A model generated the notes under the pieces. It was not told the DNA's origin, did not search any database, and saw nothing but the letters and a program-made list of their open reading frames with translations. Of a DNA stretch of 64,000 nt, positions 1-10,118 are shown one piece after another (position 1 is the first letter of the stretch; every line of letters starts with the position of its first letter). The position numbers and the translations under genes were made by a program. Origin of the DNA: Chelatococcus sp. HY11 (lineage in GTDB: Bacteria > Pseudomonadota > Alphaproteobacteria > Rhizobiales > Beijerinckiaceae); the NCBI RefSeq assembly GCF_018398335.1, contig NZ_JAHBRX010000001.1:62001-126000 (forward strand). Direction: 5' to 3'.

Positions 1-1726
1 CGACCTGCGTGCGGGCCGGCCGGATGTCGACGGGCGGATCGACGAGGCCGGTCGGGCGAATGACCTGCTCGACGAAAACACCGCCGGTCCGTTCCATCTC
101 CCACGAGCCGGGCGTGGCCGAGACATTCACGGTCTGGGGTCGCATGGCGTCCCATTCCTCGAAGCGCAGCGGGCGGTTGTCCATGCAGGAGGGCAGACGG
201 AAGCCATATTCCGCCAGTGTCGCCTTGCGGCGGAAGTCGCCGCGATACATGCCGCCGATCTGCGGGATGGTGACATGGCTTTCGTCGGCGAAGACGAGCG
301 CGTTGTCCGGCAGATATTCAAACAGGGTCGGCGGCGGCTCGCCCGGCCGCCGGCCGGTGAGATAGCGCGAATAGTTCTCGATGCCGGCGCAGGAGCCAGT
401 GGCTTCGAGCATCTCGAGATCGAAGGTCGTACGCTGCTCCAGCCGCTGGGCTTCCAGGAGGCGGCCCATCCGGTTGAGCTCCTCAAGCCGCCACTTGAGC
501 TCTTCCTTGATGCCCTTGATGGACTGGATCAGTGTCGGACGCGGGGTGACATAGTGCGAATTCGCATAGACCTTGACGAAGCCGAGATCAGACGTCTTCT
601 GCCCGGTCAGGGGATCGAACTCGACGATGGATTCCACCTCGTCGCCGAACAGCGAGACGCGCCAGGCGCGGTCCTCGTAGTGGGCGGGGAAGATCTCGAT
701 GACGTCGCCGCGAACGCGGAAGGTGCCACGGCCGAAGTCGCCGCCTGTGCGTTTATATTGCAGGGCCACCAGATCGGCGATGAGCTGCCGCTGCTCGATC
801 GTCTCGCCGACTTTCACCGAGAAGGTCATGGCCGTATAGGTCTCGACCGAGCCGATACCGTAGATGCAGGACACCGAGGCGACGATGATGACGTCATCGC
901 GCTCAAGGAGGGCACGCGTCGCGGAATGGCGCATGCGGTCGATCTGTTCGTTGATCGACGATTCCTTCTCGATATAGGTGTCCGACCGGGGTACATAAGC
1001 CTCGGGCTGGTAGTAGTCGTAATACGAGACGAAGTATTCGACCGCGTTGTCGGGGAAGAAGCTCTTGAACTCCCCATAAAGCTGGGCGGCCAGCGTCTTG
1101 TTGGGCGCGAGGATGAGCGCCGGGCGCTGCGTTTCCTCGATCACCTTCGCCATGGTGAAGGTCTTGCCCGAACCGGTAACGCCGAGCAGGACCTGGTCGG
1201 CCTCCTGGCGGCGGATGCCATCGACAAGTTCGACGATGGCCGCGGGCTGGTCGCCCGCCGGCTCGAAATCGGACTGCATGCGAAAGGCGACACCGCCTTC
1301 CGACTTCTCGGGCCGCTCCGGGCGGTGAGGCGTCCAGAGCTTGCCGTTCTTGAAAAGCGGATTGCCACTCTCCAGCAGCGCGGAGAGGGCCGCGACCGTC
1401 GCCGAGACGCCGGAAGCGCCGTCGGGGTCACTCAACGGCTCGGGCGCCGCGGCCTTTTTTCGGGTTGGACTCTTGCCGCCGGGGCGCTCGGACTTTCCGG
1501 GCTTGGCCGGTGCTGAACCCGATCCCGGCGTCCAAACGACACCCGCGTCAAAACGCGCCTGTGGCGCTTCGCCGAAGCCGCCGCGCTCGTCATTGCCGTC
1601 GGACGCGGCTCCGCCGGGGCCGGCGCGACCTTTGTTGATCGCCGGGTTGAGGAGATCCGCGAGAAAGGGATCAAGGGGCTGGACGCGGGGTTTCGCAGCC
1701 TTGGAGCGGGGCGTTTTGGGAGCCAT
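1..1726 (-). CDS. uvrB: Excinuclease ABC subunit B, 3' part outside window
   Basis: UvrB verifies damage and loads UvrC in nucleotide excision repair. The frame runs off the left edge, so about 575 codons are present and the C-terminus is missing. I take the ATG at 1726. About 145 Ala/Pro/Lys-rich, probably disordered residues precede the UvrB core, which begins around [14 protein letters not shown]. Walker A GVTGSGKT lies near residue 182, followed by [13 protein letters not shown] and the aromatic beta-hairpin region [12 protein letters not shown]. The long plus-strand frame at 275-1516 is only the antisense shadow of this gene. Confidence 0.95.
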   Translation of the reverse strand, partial: MAPKTPRSKAAKPRVQPLDPFLADLLNPAINKGRAGPGGAASDGNDERGGFGEAPQARFDAGVVWTPGSGSAPAKPGKSERPGGKSPTRKKAAAPEPLSDPDGASGVSATVAALSALLESGNPLFKNGKLWTPHRPERPEKSEGGVAFRMQSDFEPAGDQPAAIVELVDGIRRQEADQVLLGVTGSGKTFTMAKVIEETQRPALILAPNKTLAAQLYGEFKSFFPDNAVEYFVSYYDYYQPEAYVPRSDTYIEKESSINEQIDRMRHSATRALLERDDVIIVASVSCIYGIGSVETYTAMTFSVKVGETIEQRQLIADLVALQYKRTGGDFGRGTFRVRGDVIEIFPAHYEDRAWRVSLFGDEVESIVEFDPLTGQKTSDLGFVKVYANSHYVTPRPTLIQSIKGIKEELKWRLEELNRMGRLLEAQRLEQRTTFDLEMLEATGSCAGIENYSRYLTGRRPGEPPPTLFEYLPDNALVFADESHVTIPQIGGMYRGDFRRKATLAEYGFRLPSCMDNRPLRFEEWDAMRPQTVNVSATPGSWEMERTGGVFVEQVIRPTGLVDPPVDIRPARTQV

Positions 1727-1858
1727 GGGCCCAATATGGGCCTAGTTCTCCGTCGAGAAAAGGCCGCAGGTGTCATCCGCGGCGCTTTCCCCAAAGGCAT
1801 ATGGAGGCGCATTGTCGCGTGGGGGCTGCGCTGAACCCCGTTTCCGTGGCGTTTGCCG

Positions 1859-2053
1859 TCAAATGCCGCTGTAAACGACGCCGATGACCAGCAGGACGAA
1901 GCCGACCAAGAGCGTCTCGAAGCCGTAGCCCGAGAAGAAAGGCACCGGAAACATCCCGTAAGTCACCAGAAGCGCGATGATCGCCAGAATGAGCGCGACA
2001 ATGAACACGATCTTTGACGGAGCCGTCAGAGAAAAGCTGCCTGATCTTGCCAT
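1859..2053 (-). CDS. Small two-helix membrane protein
   Basis: A 64-residue protein that I do not recognise by family. After a short polar N-terminus there are two hydrophobic segments, about residues 14-33 and 43-63, separated by a Pro/Phe/Gly-rich turn (FPVPFFSGYG). It should be an inner-membrane hairpin. A GGGAGAG ribosome site lies about 6 nt before the ATG. It stands alone between uvrB and the phytochrome operon. No function can be inferred. Confidence 0.65.
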   Translation of the reverse strand: MARSGSFSLTAPSKIVFIVALILAIIALLVTYGMFPVPFFSGYGFETLLVGFVLLVIGVVYSGI

Positions 2054-2241
2054 CGAAACTCTCCCGCATGAAGGAGGGTGGGGCCGTGCCTGTGCATGAA
2101 GGAGCCGGGGATAAGTCCGATCCTGTGTGCCCAGAATAATCTTAACGATAGCAGAAGCTTAGTAATCAGGCGTGGCAGCTGCTGCCAACTGAACGGCGTC
2201 TCGCCCACGTCGGTGGAAAGGAGCTCCTCGCATGTTACCCG

Positions 2242-4809
2242 TCAGGTCCGCGCCATGACTGTCCGCATGGCGCCCACCAGGACCTGGCCATCATAGGGCT
2301 TCCGGACCACCGGAACGTCCGAGAATATCGCGGGAATCATCGCGCTGTCGCCATACCCCGTAGCGAAAACGAAGGGGATGCCGCGTCGGCTCAGTTCATC
2401 GGCGACCGGGATAGACGTGCCCTCTCCGAGGTTGACGTCCAGCACGGCCACATCCGGTGTCAGGCCGTTCAGCTTGGCCAAGGCCTCGGATGACGAGCTG
2501 GTGATCACAACGTTTGTCACACCGTGCGTATCGAGGATGTTCTCCACATCCATCGCGATCAGCATCTGGTCTTCCACCACGAGAACTTCGACGTCCGGCG
2601 CAAACGCCGCATGGGCGATCTCGATCCCCATAGGTAAGATGTTGCCGGACGCCGGTCCGCTGTCCGCGGCATTCCTCACATGTCGAGCCGGAAGCACGAA
2701 TTCGGCGTGCAAGCCTTTGGGATTATAGGAAACCGCGCTTCGGCCCCCGAGATCATAGGGGATGCTACGATTGATGAGGGCCGTGCCAAAGCCGCGGCGG
2801 CTCGGCGGCTTCACCTCTGGACCGCCGCTTTCGCTCCAGGACAGGGCGAAATCCCCGTCCTGATCAAGCGACCAGCGAATCAAGAGCTTGCCGTTTGGTG
2901 ACGACAGGCTTCCATATTTTGCGGCGTTCGTCGCCAGCTCGTGGAGCACCAAGGCCATGACGGAGAACGAGCGGTTGTCCAGCCATACCGCCGGCCCCTC
3001 AAGGGTAACTTCCGCGGAATGTCGCTGATAAGGTGACAGCTCGGCGGTGATAAGATCGAGCAGCATGCCGCCGTCGTTGCTGCGTACGATCTGGTCATGG
3101 GCAAAGGCGAGGGCCTGGATGCGTCCCTTCAGGGTCAGCACGTAGTCGGTGAGGCTCAATTCCTCGGCCGAGGGGTGGCTCACTATGGACTTGATGACGG
3201 CGAGGATGTTCTTGACGCGGTGATTGAGCTCTTCGTTGAGCATGCGCTGGCGGACATCAGCCTTGTTACGCTCGTCCGCCATCATCTCGTTGTGGCGTAG
3301 CACCACCTCGACGGTCGCGATGCGAGCCGCCTCCGCGATCTCCCGATCGGCTTCCGTCCAGGGTTGCGATTGGTGCCTTACAGTTTCCTTCCAGATCGCG
3401 AAACTGCGACGGGGTGTCAGACGGTCGCCGAGGGGCCCGGTTTCGTAGGACTTTTCCGGATTGCCTGCCCATTCGAGTGTCTGCACGAATTCCTTGCGGA
3501 AGAAAAAGAGGTAGTCCCGGGGAGTTTGCGAGAGGGGAATAGCGAGGATGCCGGAAGCGATCTCGTGGTAGTCCGCCGCGGAGGGAAGGCGTTGCGACAG
3601 AGCATGGGTGGCCCAAACTTTCCCTTCCGCGACCTCACCGATAAACCGGGTGATCTCGGGCAGCGCGTCGAGGGGTGGTGTCGTGCCGTAGCCGTTCCAC
3701 GTTCCATTCATCCATAAGCCGACGCCGTTGCACGGCATCAGCCGCATGAAATCCGGCAGGTTGTCGCGCAGAAGGCTTTCTATGTCCGCGTAGTGAGACG
3801 CGGCTTGCAGAAAGCGGTCGAGAGCATCGCGCGCAGCCGTCGCCGATTCAAGCTTGCGCTTCTGCTTGAGGACATGGAGGTGCAGGGAAAAAAACTCCCC
3901 GAACATCTCGGCGGAGACCCGCTGCGCCATCGGCAGAACGCGCGGCGCGTAGTGGTGACAGGCAATGAGCCCCCAGAGCCTGCCGTCGATAATGACAGAA
4001 ATCGACATCGAGGCGGCAACGCCCATGTTGCGCAGGTATTCGCAATGAACGGGCGAAACGCTGCGCAGATGCGCGAAGGACAGGTCGAGCGGTTCGCCGG
4101 ACGGGTCGAGCTCGGGCACAACCGGCACACGATGCCCACTCGCGTCGGAAATGATGCGGATCGTGTTGCGAAGATAGAGTTCGCGCGCCTGTTGGGGAAT
4201 GTCGCCGGCCGGAAAATATTGACCTAGAAAGCTCTCGAGATCGGCACGCTTCGCCTCGCTGACGACTTTGCCAGCACCGTCCTGCTCGAACCGATAGATC
4301 ATCACCCGATCGTAACCGAGCAGCGCACGCACCAGTTTGGAGGTCTTGTCGATCAACTTGTTGACTTCGGTGACGTCGCTGATGCGGCTGATGAGCTGGC
4401 GTGCGAGCTCAAGCGGCGAAACGACCGTCTGCGTGGGCTCGAATTCAATGATGACGGTGGCCTTGTAACGATGAACGGCAACATCGAAACGGCGACCGTC
4501 CGCGAGGGCGACGTCAAAAAGAAGAGATGGGCGTGAAGCACCGCTCGACGTGGTCAAAGCATTGCGCAGGGCATGCGTGACACGCGCGCCGAGGATGTCG
4601 TCCAGATGCGCATTGACGAGCTCGGTCTTTTGCAGACCCAGCATGTCGGCGGCGTTTCTCGAATGCCGCAGCACAACGGCCGCGTTGACGTCACAGGCGA
4701 GCAGGCAGCCATGCGGCTGAATGCTGCCGGGTATATGAATGGGTTCGCGGTCACAATTGGTCAAGTCGACCGAGAAAGCTCGGCCGGCCAACGTCCGACT
4801 AGACGGCAT
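2242..4809 (-). CDS. bphP: Bacteriophytochrome hybrid histidine kinase (PAS-GAF-PHY-HWE kinase-REC)
   Basis: Red/far-red photoreceptor kinase of 855 residues. Cys19, just before DREPIHIPGSIQPHG, is the expected biliverdin-binding cysteine. The GAF domain shows the PASDIP-like motif FPAGDIPQQARELY and the PHY domain follows (FFRKEF, FAIWKETV). The kinase is of the HWE/HisKA_2 type, with LNHRVKN as the phosphoacceptor region and HELATNAAKYG as the N box. A C-terminal receiver domain begins at VEVLVVEDQ, has its acceptor Asp in VAVLDVNLG and its conserved Lys in VVRKPYD. The ATG at 4809 is chosen because it overlaps the end of the heme oxygenase gene by 11 nt and follows GGAAAGG; an earlier in-frame start at 4863 would lie inside that gene. 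Confidence 0.93.
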   Translation of the reverse strand: MPSSRTLAGRAFSVDLTNCDREPIHIPGSIQPHGCLLACDVNAAVVLRHSRNAADMLGLQKTELVNAHLDDILGARVTHALRNALTTSSGASRPSLLFDVALADGRRFDVAVHRYKATVIIEFEPTQTVVSPLELARQLISRISDVTEVNKLIDKTSKLVRALLGYDRVMIYRFEQDGAGKVVSEAKRADLESFLGQYFPAGDIPQQARELYLRNTIRIISDASGHRVPVVPELDPSGEPLDLSFAHLRSVSPVHCEYLRNMGVAASMSISVIIDGRLWGLIACHHYAPRVLPMAQRVSAEMFGEFFSLHLHVLKQKRKLESATAARDALDRFLQAASHYADIESLLRDNLPDFMRLMPCNGVGLWMNGTWNGYGTTPPLDALPEITRFIGEVAEGKVWATHALSQRLPSAADYHEIASGILAIPLSQTPRDYLFFFRKEFVQTLEWAGNPEKSYETGPLGDRLTPRRSFAIWKETVRHQSQPWTEADREIAEAARIATVEVVLRHNEMMADERNKADVRQRMLNEELNHRVKNILAVIKSIVSHPSAEELSLTDYVLTLKGRIQALAFAHDQIVRSNDGGMLLDLITAELSPYQRHSAEVTLEGPAVWLDNRSFSVMALVLHELATNAAKYGSLSSPNGKLLIRWSLDQDGDFALSWSESGGPEVKPPSRRGFGTALINRSIPYDLGGRSAVSYNPKGLHAEFVLPARHVRNAADSGPASGNILPMGIEIAHAAFAPDVEVLVVEDQMLIAMDVENILDTHGVTNVVITSSSSEALAKLNGLTPDVAVLDVNLGEGTSIPVADELSRRGIPFVFATGYGDSAMIPAIFSDVPVVRKPYDGQVLVGAMRTVMART

Positions 4810-5395
4810 CGGCGAGCCTTTCCGGCCTTGCGTGTGCGGCACTGGTCGGAGCCGATGCACCAAACGCCAATTCCGCTTCCCTGAATGTTGCCAGCGAGGC
4901 CTCGATAGTGGCTTCTATATCGATGTGTTCGACTTGATCCAGCCGGGCAGTAAAGGCACGCCAATCATCCAAACCGCTGGCTTGGACGGCGAGATGCCGG
5001 GCGCCGTGACAATCGCTAAGGCCGATTGCATTGGCACGCTTCTGCAGGATTTGGGCGCCGAGGTTAGACCCAAGGAGAACGTACAACGTCCCGAGAAGCT
5101 CCGCCTCGGTCCGCATTTTCGGCAGCGCAGCGGCCGGCTCAACGTCCGGGAGCCCGAGATCAAGCAAATCCTGCCTGAGAACATGTCCGATCATCCGTGG
5201 GCGCCAGGGACCCCAGGCCTCCGGCCAGCGGGACAGATCCAGGCGATGCTCGACCGGCAGCCTGAACTTCGCCATTCCCCGGATATACCGCGTATAATCT
5301 TCCCGTCGCTCGAATGTGCCCACTAATGCGTCAACGCGTGCGTGAGCGAGACTGGTCTTTTCTCGTAAAATAAACCGCCGCGTTAACTCAGACAT
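4799..5395 (-). CDS. bphO: Bacterial heme oxygenase, biliverdin supplier for BphP
   Basis: A 198-residue protein with the heme oxygenase plan: a candidate proximal His in SLAHARVD near the N-terminus and the distal-helix glycine motif YVLLGSNLGAQIL. It should open heme to biliverdin IXalpha, CO and iron. It lies directly upstream of the phytochrome kinase and overlaps it by 11 nt, so translation is probably coupled and the pigment is made beside its apoprotein. The frame continues upstream to 5521. I prefer the ATG at 5395 because family members start shortly before the helix-1 histidine; the ribosome site there (AAGAAG) is modest. Confidence 0.88.
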   Translation of the reverse strand: MSELTRRFILREKTSLAHARVDALVGTFERREDYTRYIRGMAKFRLPVEHRLDLSRWPEAWGPWRPRMIGHVLRQDLLDLGLPDVEPAAALPKMRTEAELLGTLYVLLGSNLGAQILQKRANAIGLSDCHGARHLAVQASGLDDWRAFTARLDQVEHIDIEATIEASLATFREAELAFGASAPTSAAHARPERLADAV

Positions 5396-5670
5396 ATCAC
5401 TTCTTTCTGCCCCAATATCGCATCTGATGTCACAATTGCTTTTTGTCAACATCGTGTGGCGCATGCGAAGACGACGACGCATCATCGGAACGCGTGGCAG
5501 GGAAAACGACACAATATCCAATGGCTCGATAGCTTAGACTTGGCCTTTTTTGCGGTGTGCGCCGCCAAATGCTGTATGCTGCGAGGCCGCGCTGGTGGTT
5601 TTACGGCCTCAGCACAAATTCGTTCGCCTTACTTCGCTCTCGCAGAAGTATCTGCCTGTGGAACATCCTG

Positions 5671-6363
5671 ATGCATTGCAATATCTGTGGCGGTAAAGCC
5701 TTCCTCGATATGCCGAAACGCCCGCTTGCGCGTTGCGCCGGTTGCGGCTCGCTTGAGCGCACCCGTGTGGCCGCTTTGCATATCAAGGCGCTCCGATTGG
5801 CTGAAGGCGCGCATATCCTGCATTTCGCGCCGGAGCGCGGACTGGCGAAGCTCCTGCAGGGCATAGGCGGCGAGAACTATCGCGCGGTCGACATCGCGCC
5901 GGAGGCCTACGCGGATGTGGGCGTGCCCGTCGGCGCCTTTGATCTCTGCCGCGACGGTTTCCACCTGAAGCCGGACAGCTTCGACCTGATCGTGCATAAC
6001 CATGTACTGGAACATATCGCCTGCAACTACACCGTGGTGCTGACCCAGCTGGCCCGCTCGCTCAAGCCCGACGGGGTGATGCTCTTTTCCGTCCCCATCG
6101 TCAGTGACGACTATTGGGAGGAGATTACGAGGCCGGACACCATCAACCCGGAGCGATTCGGTGACTACGGCCATCGCCGGCATTTTGGGCGGGCTTTCAT
6201 CGCCGATACGCTCGGAATGCTCTTCCATATGGACGCCGCCTACGACGCCACCCGTAGTTTTCCGGCTGATGTCCTGCGCGACGCGAATATTCCGGAGCGG
6301 CTGTGGCATGGGTTCAGCGGCAGCAGCATTTTCGCGGTGCGGCGCGGGGACTTACGGATCTGA
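5671..6363 (+). CDS. SAM-dependent methyltransferase with N-terminal zinc ribbon
   Basis: A 230-residue class I methyltransferase. The N-terminus carries a CNIC...CAGC pair of Cys-x2-Cys motifs that could bind zinc. The Rossmann core has ILHFAPERGLAKLL at the SAM loop, an acidic VDIAPEAY strand end, and NHVLEHI as post-motif II. The substrate cannot be told; relatives are often in sugar or cell-surface modification loci, but no such genes are next to it. The frame runs upstream to 5557, but the zinc ribbon begins at the ATG at 5671. Confidence 0.8.
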   Translation: MHCNICGGKAFLDMPKRPLARCAGCGSLERTRVAALHIKALRLAEGAHILHFAPERGLAKLLQGIGGENYRAVDIAPEAYADVGVPVGAFDLCRDGFHLKPDSFDLIVHNHVLEHIACNYTVVLTQLARSLKPDGVMLFSVPIVSDDYWEEITRPDTINPERFGDYGHRRHFGRAFIADTLGMLFHMDAAYDATRSFPADVLRDANIPERLWHGFSGSSIFAVRRGDLRI

Positions 6364-6671
6364 AGCGGTTCTGGATGAAGCGAGAGCCTGACTATGCAAA
6401 AGCCAATCACAATTGCGAGATGACAAAAAATTCATCTTCCTGACATCCGGAGGTAATGGGGTGTAACGGCACCATGCTTCTCATGAGCAGGCGGCAGGTT
6501 CCTGTGACAGCAGGTTTCATGATGCCGCCAGCGCATACCCCAAAGGCAATGTCGCTTCACGACAGCACTTTGGAAATACTGATCTTTGGGCCCGCTATAC
6601 TGTGCAGCTTCGGTCGGCGGCACGGTTCGTCCGGTCCTTGAAGTGCTCTCTTTCGGCACGGAGAAGTGCGC
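6364..6671. other. Intergenic gap, nothing recognised
   Basis: About 300 bp between the methyltransferase and the DUF1800 gene. The first part is locally A/T-rich, as a promoter region would be. I see no RNA gene, no clear terminator and no convincing small gene. Confidence 0.5.
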
Positions 6672-8153
6672 ATGGCAAGCGAACGGGACACGCGGCTGGC
6701 GGTCTTTGCAGTCAATCGTTTCGGGCTTGGCGTGAAGGCGGACGGCATTGGCGGGCTCGCCGATGATATCCGTGAAAGGCTGCGTGAGGAGGTGCGCGCG
6801 GGGCTGAGCGCCGGCACCCCAGCACCGCAGGGTGGCGACAGCGGGCTACAAACAAGCGCGGCCCTGTTCCGAGCCTGGCGTGAGCAGGAGGATTTCCTGC
6901 GTGTCGCGCGTATGCCGGTGCGTCCCGATCCGGGACAGCCCTCGACACCACAGCCCGGCACGCCGGGCCTGCGGGTGGGCGGCATGGAGCCCAACAAGCC
7001 GGTTGGCCCGCTGCGGGTGCCGGGCAGCACGATCCCCCAGACCACTTACCTGGCGGAAGCGGCTGCCCGCATGGGTTACGGGCTCATGCCCGACATCGGT
7101 TTCGTCGAGCGGCTGGTCATTTTCTGGTCCAATCATTTTGCGATCGCGACGTCCAAGGGCGGGCAGGTGAAGACGCTGGCGGGGGCCTTCGAGCGTGAGG
7201 CAATCCGTCCTTATGTGCTGGGCCGTTTCTCCGACATGCTGCTGGCGGTGGAGACCCATCCCGCCATGCTGATGTATCTCGACAATCAGCAGTCGGTCGG
7301 TCCGCAGTCACAGGCTGGCAAGAAGCAGCGCAAGGGGCTCAACGAGAACCTGGCGCGCGAGATCCTCGAACTGCACACGCTTGGCGTCGGTTCCGGCTAC
7401 AGCCAGGCGGACGTGACCAGCCTCGCGCGAACCATCACCGGCTGGACAGTGGCCTATAACGATTCACCCAATCGTGTGCAGGGGCGCTTCATCTTCAGCG
7501 CTTACCAGCACGAGCCGGGCGACCACAGCGTGCTCGGCACGAGCTACCGCGCGGGCGGGGCGGTTCAGGGCCAGATGGCGCTGCTCGATCTTGCCCGCCA
7601 TCCGGCGACCGCGCGCCATGTCGCCCGCAAGCTCGCGCGCCATTTCACAGCCGATGTACCGGACCCCAAGCTGGTCAGCCGGCTGGAGCGGTCGTTCATC
7701 GACACCGACGGCGATCTCGCGGCCGTGTCCCTCACGCTGATTGAAGCGCCGGAGGCTTGGCGCGAGGAGACGCGAAAGCCGCGTCTGCCCTATGAGTTTC
7801 TGATGGCGGGCCTGCGGGCCACGGGGCGCTCCGGGCTCGACAAGTCGAACGCGGTCAATCCGCTCCTGTCAGCGCTCAACGCCATGGGGCAGGGGCTGTG
7901 GGATCCATCGGGACCGAACGGCTTCCCTGATACGACCGATGCCTGGATTTCCGCCGAGGGTATGACATCGCGGCTGGAAACGGCGGCGATGCTGGGCCGG
8001 CAGGCGCCGGGTGCGCGCAACCCCAATGACGTGCTCGCCGGCGTTCTCGGGCCGCTCGCGTCGAAGGAAACGCGGGTGGCGGTCTCCCGCGCCGACAGCC
8101 GCGCGCAAGGCCTTGCCCTGTTGTTCATGGCGCCTGAGTTTCAATGGCGCTGA
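6672..8153 (+). CDS. DUF1800 family protein
   Basis: A 493-residue member of the DUF1800 family, recognised from FGLGVKADGI near the N-terminus, VERLVIFWSNHFAI, NENLAREILELHTLGVGSGYSQADVT and RHFTADVPD. The family has no established biochemical function; it is nearly always encoded beside a DUF1501 protein, as here. GGAGAAG precedes the chosen ATG at 6672; a GTG two codons earlier is possible. The 54-nt gap to the next gene suggests one operon. Confidence 0.88.
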   Translation: MASERDTRLAVFAVNRFGLGVKADGIGGLADDIRERLREEVRAGLSAGTPAPQGGDSGLQTSAALFRAWREQEDFLRVARMPVRPDPGQPSTPQPGTPGLRVGGMEPNKPVGPLRVPGSTIPQTTYLAEAAARMGYGLMPDIGFVERLVIFWSNHFAIATSKGGQVKTLAGAFEREAIRPYVLGRFSDMLLAVETHPAMLMYLDNQQSVGPQSQAGKKQRKGLNENLAREILELHTLGVGSGYSQADVTSLARTITGWTVAYNDSPNRVQGRFIFSAYQHEPGDHSVLGTSYRAGGAVQGQMALLDLARHPATARHVARKLARHFTADVPDPKLVSRLERSFIDTDGDLAAVSLTLIEAPEAWREETRKPRLPYEFLMAGLRATGRSGLDKSNAVNPLLSALNAMGQGLWDPSGPNGFPDTTDAWISAEGMTSRLETAAMLGRQAPGARNPNDVLAGVLGPLASKETRVAVSRADSRAQGLALLFMAPEFQWR

Positions 8154-8207
8154 CCGTATTGATGTCGTGACGGCGCACCAACGCCGCTTTGTCCGGAAGG
8201 GTATGCG

Positions 8208-9449
8208 ATGAGCGAACTCTGCGAAACCATCACCCCGTCACGTCGCGCCATCCTTGGTACGGCGGGTGCCCTGTTCGGCTGGTCTTTCATGCCACGCTTC
8301 GCCTATGCCGCTGGCGGGCGTGACGTGCGCTTCGTCTGTATCGTCCTGCGCGGCGCGATGGATGGCCTCGCGGCCGTCGCGCCGATCGGCGACTCCGACT
8401 ATGTGGGGCTCCACGGCGATCTCGCCCTTGAACGCGGTGGACCGAACCCCGCGATCCCACTCGACGGCTTTTTCGCGCTTCACCCCGCCATGCCGCATTT
8501 CGCGAGGCTCTATGGCAAAGGCCAGGCGGCTGTCGTCCATGCGGTGGCGACCGCCTATCGCGACCGCTCGCATTTCGACGGGCAGGACGTGCTGGAAAGC
8601 GGGCAGGCGGGCGTCGGGCGCACCGACAGCGGTTGGCTCAACCGGCTTGTCGCGGCGCTGCCTGAAGGGGAGGCGGTGGCGCGCCGGGGTTGCCTCGGAG
8701 TCGGCGCGGTGGCGCCTCTCGTGGTGCGTGGCGCGGCGCCCGTGCTCGGCTGGGCGCCGCCGAGCCTGCCACCGGCGGGTGATGATCTCGCCCGCCGGCT
8801 CATGGATCTCTATGGGCAGACCGATCCGGTGCTGGCGCAAGCCTTGATGCGCGGTGTCGATACTGAAAAGCTCGCTCTCGCGAGCGCTGGCCAGGGCGGG
8901 GCGATGATGGGACGGCGCGGGGGGCCTGACACACCACAGGGCATGCGGCAGATCGCGGAGGGCGCGGCCCGGCTTCTCGCCGCGGATGATGGGCCGCGTA
9001 TCGCGGCGATGGCTTTCGAGGGGTGGGACACACATGCCCGCGAGGGCGGCGCCACCGGGCGGCTCGCGCAACTCCTTGGGGGGCTCGATGGCGCCATCGC
9101 GGCGCTGGAGACGGGGCTTGGTAACCGCTGGGCCGACACGGTGGTGATGGTCGTGACGGAATTCGGCCGCACGGCGCGGATCAACGGCACCGAGGGCACG
9201 GACCACGGTACAGGTACGGTCTCCTTCCTCGCCGGCGGCGCCGTCAAGGGCGGTAGGGTGATCGCCGACTGGCCAGGGTTGAAGGACGCCGAACTCTACG
9301 AAGGCCGTGATCTCAACGCGACGACGGACTTGCGTGCCGTCACGAAAGGTCTGCTCACCGATCTCTTCGGTGTCTCGGCGACGGTTCTCGGCCGGGACGT
9401 CTTTCCCGACAGCGGCCTGGTGAAGCCCATGTCCGGGCTGATCGTGTGA
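8208..9449 (+). CDS. DUF1501 family secreted protein (Tat signal)
   Basis: A 413-residue DUF1501 protein, related to the alkaline-phosphatase/sulfatase superfamily. The N-terminus SRRAILGTAGALFGWSF followed by AYA is a twin-arginine signal, so export of a folded protein is expected. Family landmarks are RGAMDGLAAVAPIGD, HPAMPHFARLY, YRDRSHFDGQDVLE and VVTEFGRTARINGTEGTDHG, which hold likely metal ligands. It is the partner of the DUF1800 gene just upstream. The ribosome site is GGAAGGG. Confidence 0.9.
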   Translation: MSELCETITPSRRAILGTAGALFGWSFMPRFAYAAGGRDVRFVCIVLRGAMDGLAAVAPIGDSDYVGLHGDLALERGGPNPAIPLDGFFALHPAMPHFARLYGKGQAAVVHAVATAYRDRSHFDGQDVLESGQAGVGRTDSGWLNRLVAALPEGEAVARRGCLGVGAVAPLVVRGAAPVLGWAPPSLPPAGDDLARRLMDLYGQTDPVLAQALMRGVDTEKLALASAGQGGAMMGRRGGPDTPQGMRQIAEGAARLLAADDGPRIAAMAFEGWDTHAREGGATGRLAQLLGGLDGAIAALETGLGNRWADTVVMVVTEFGRTARINGTEGTDHGTGTVSFLAGGAVKGGRVIADWPGLKDAELYEGRDLNATTDLRAVTKGLLTDLFGVSATVLGRDVFPDSGLVKPMSGLIV

Positions 9450-9479
9450 CGTTAGATTGACTTTCCTCCCAGACGCAGG

Positions 9480-9815
9480 GTGTTATTGCCCGGCGCGCCC
9501 ACGGTGGCAGAAGCCTGCGATGCGGTTGGCGCCGCCGCTCTACCTGGCCTGCCGTCGCCGGCATTCTCATGCCTATGGTGCTCACGGAAAACCTTGGCGC
9601 CTCGCCGCAGGCTATCCGCATCATCCGCACCCGCGACACGCGCGCTCTATCACATCGCGCAGGTTGCTTTCGCCTACGGCATTTTTCTGTGGCTGGTCTA
9701 CGGACTGCGCGTCGGCAACTGGCTCTTCATTGTCGCTAATCTCGCCACCCTGCCGTTCATGCTTGTCATCATCTGCATGAAACCGCAGTTTGGACAAAGC
9801 CTCTTAACTCATTGA
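9480..9815 (+). pseudogene. Frameshifted SemiSWEET/MtN3-like sugar transporter remnant
   Basis: The last third of this frame, from ALYHIAQVAF through FLWLVYGLRVGNW to LPFMLVIICMKPQF, matches the second and third helices of a SemiSWEET transporter. The expected preceding part (a VAGIL helix and PQAIRIIRTRDTRAL) is present, but in another frame between about 9550 and 9640. At least one frameshift near 9635-9645, and probably one near 9530, break the gene. It may be a decayed gene or contain sequencing errors. Confidence 0.55.
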
Positions 9816-10118
9816 TCGCAACGGTCTTGGCGTAATAATCCATTTACCATTCCGACGTTGCACCGCGTGGGACGCGTCGGCGGTCTTGCCTTGGCGCTTG
9901 CTCTGTGTTGCACTGCAGCATCGGCAAGCGGCTGACTGCCGGGCTATCCCTTGGCAGGTGCGTAGGCGCACCTGAGCCAGCCTGAACTGCTGCTAGACGC
10001 GAAAATAGAACTGAATTTGCCCCGCTTCGAACCGGGGCCGAATGGCCGAGAGCTTGTGGGCTGCGAGGAGGTGAGCCCGCGTCCTCGGTGTGGATGATTT
10101 GAGAGGTTTTGACCAGCC
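9816..10118. other. Intergenic gap, nothing recognised
   Basis: About 300 bp between the SemiSWEET remnant and the next secreted protein. I found no RNA gene, terminator or credible small gene; it probably holds the promoter of the following gene. Confidence 0.5.

Noticed and set aside
275-1516. Long plus-strand frame across uvrB
   Set aside because: Antisense shadow; the minus strand is clear UvrB.
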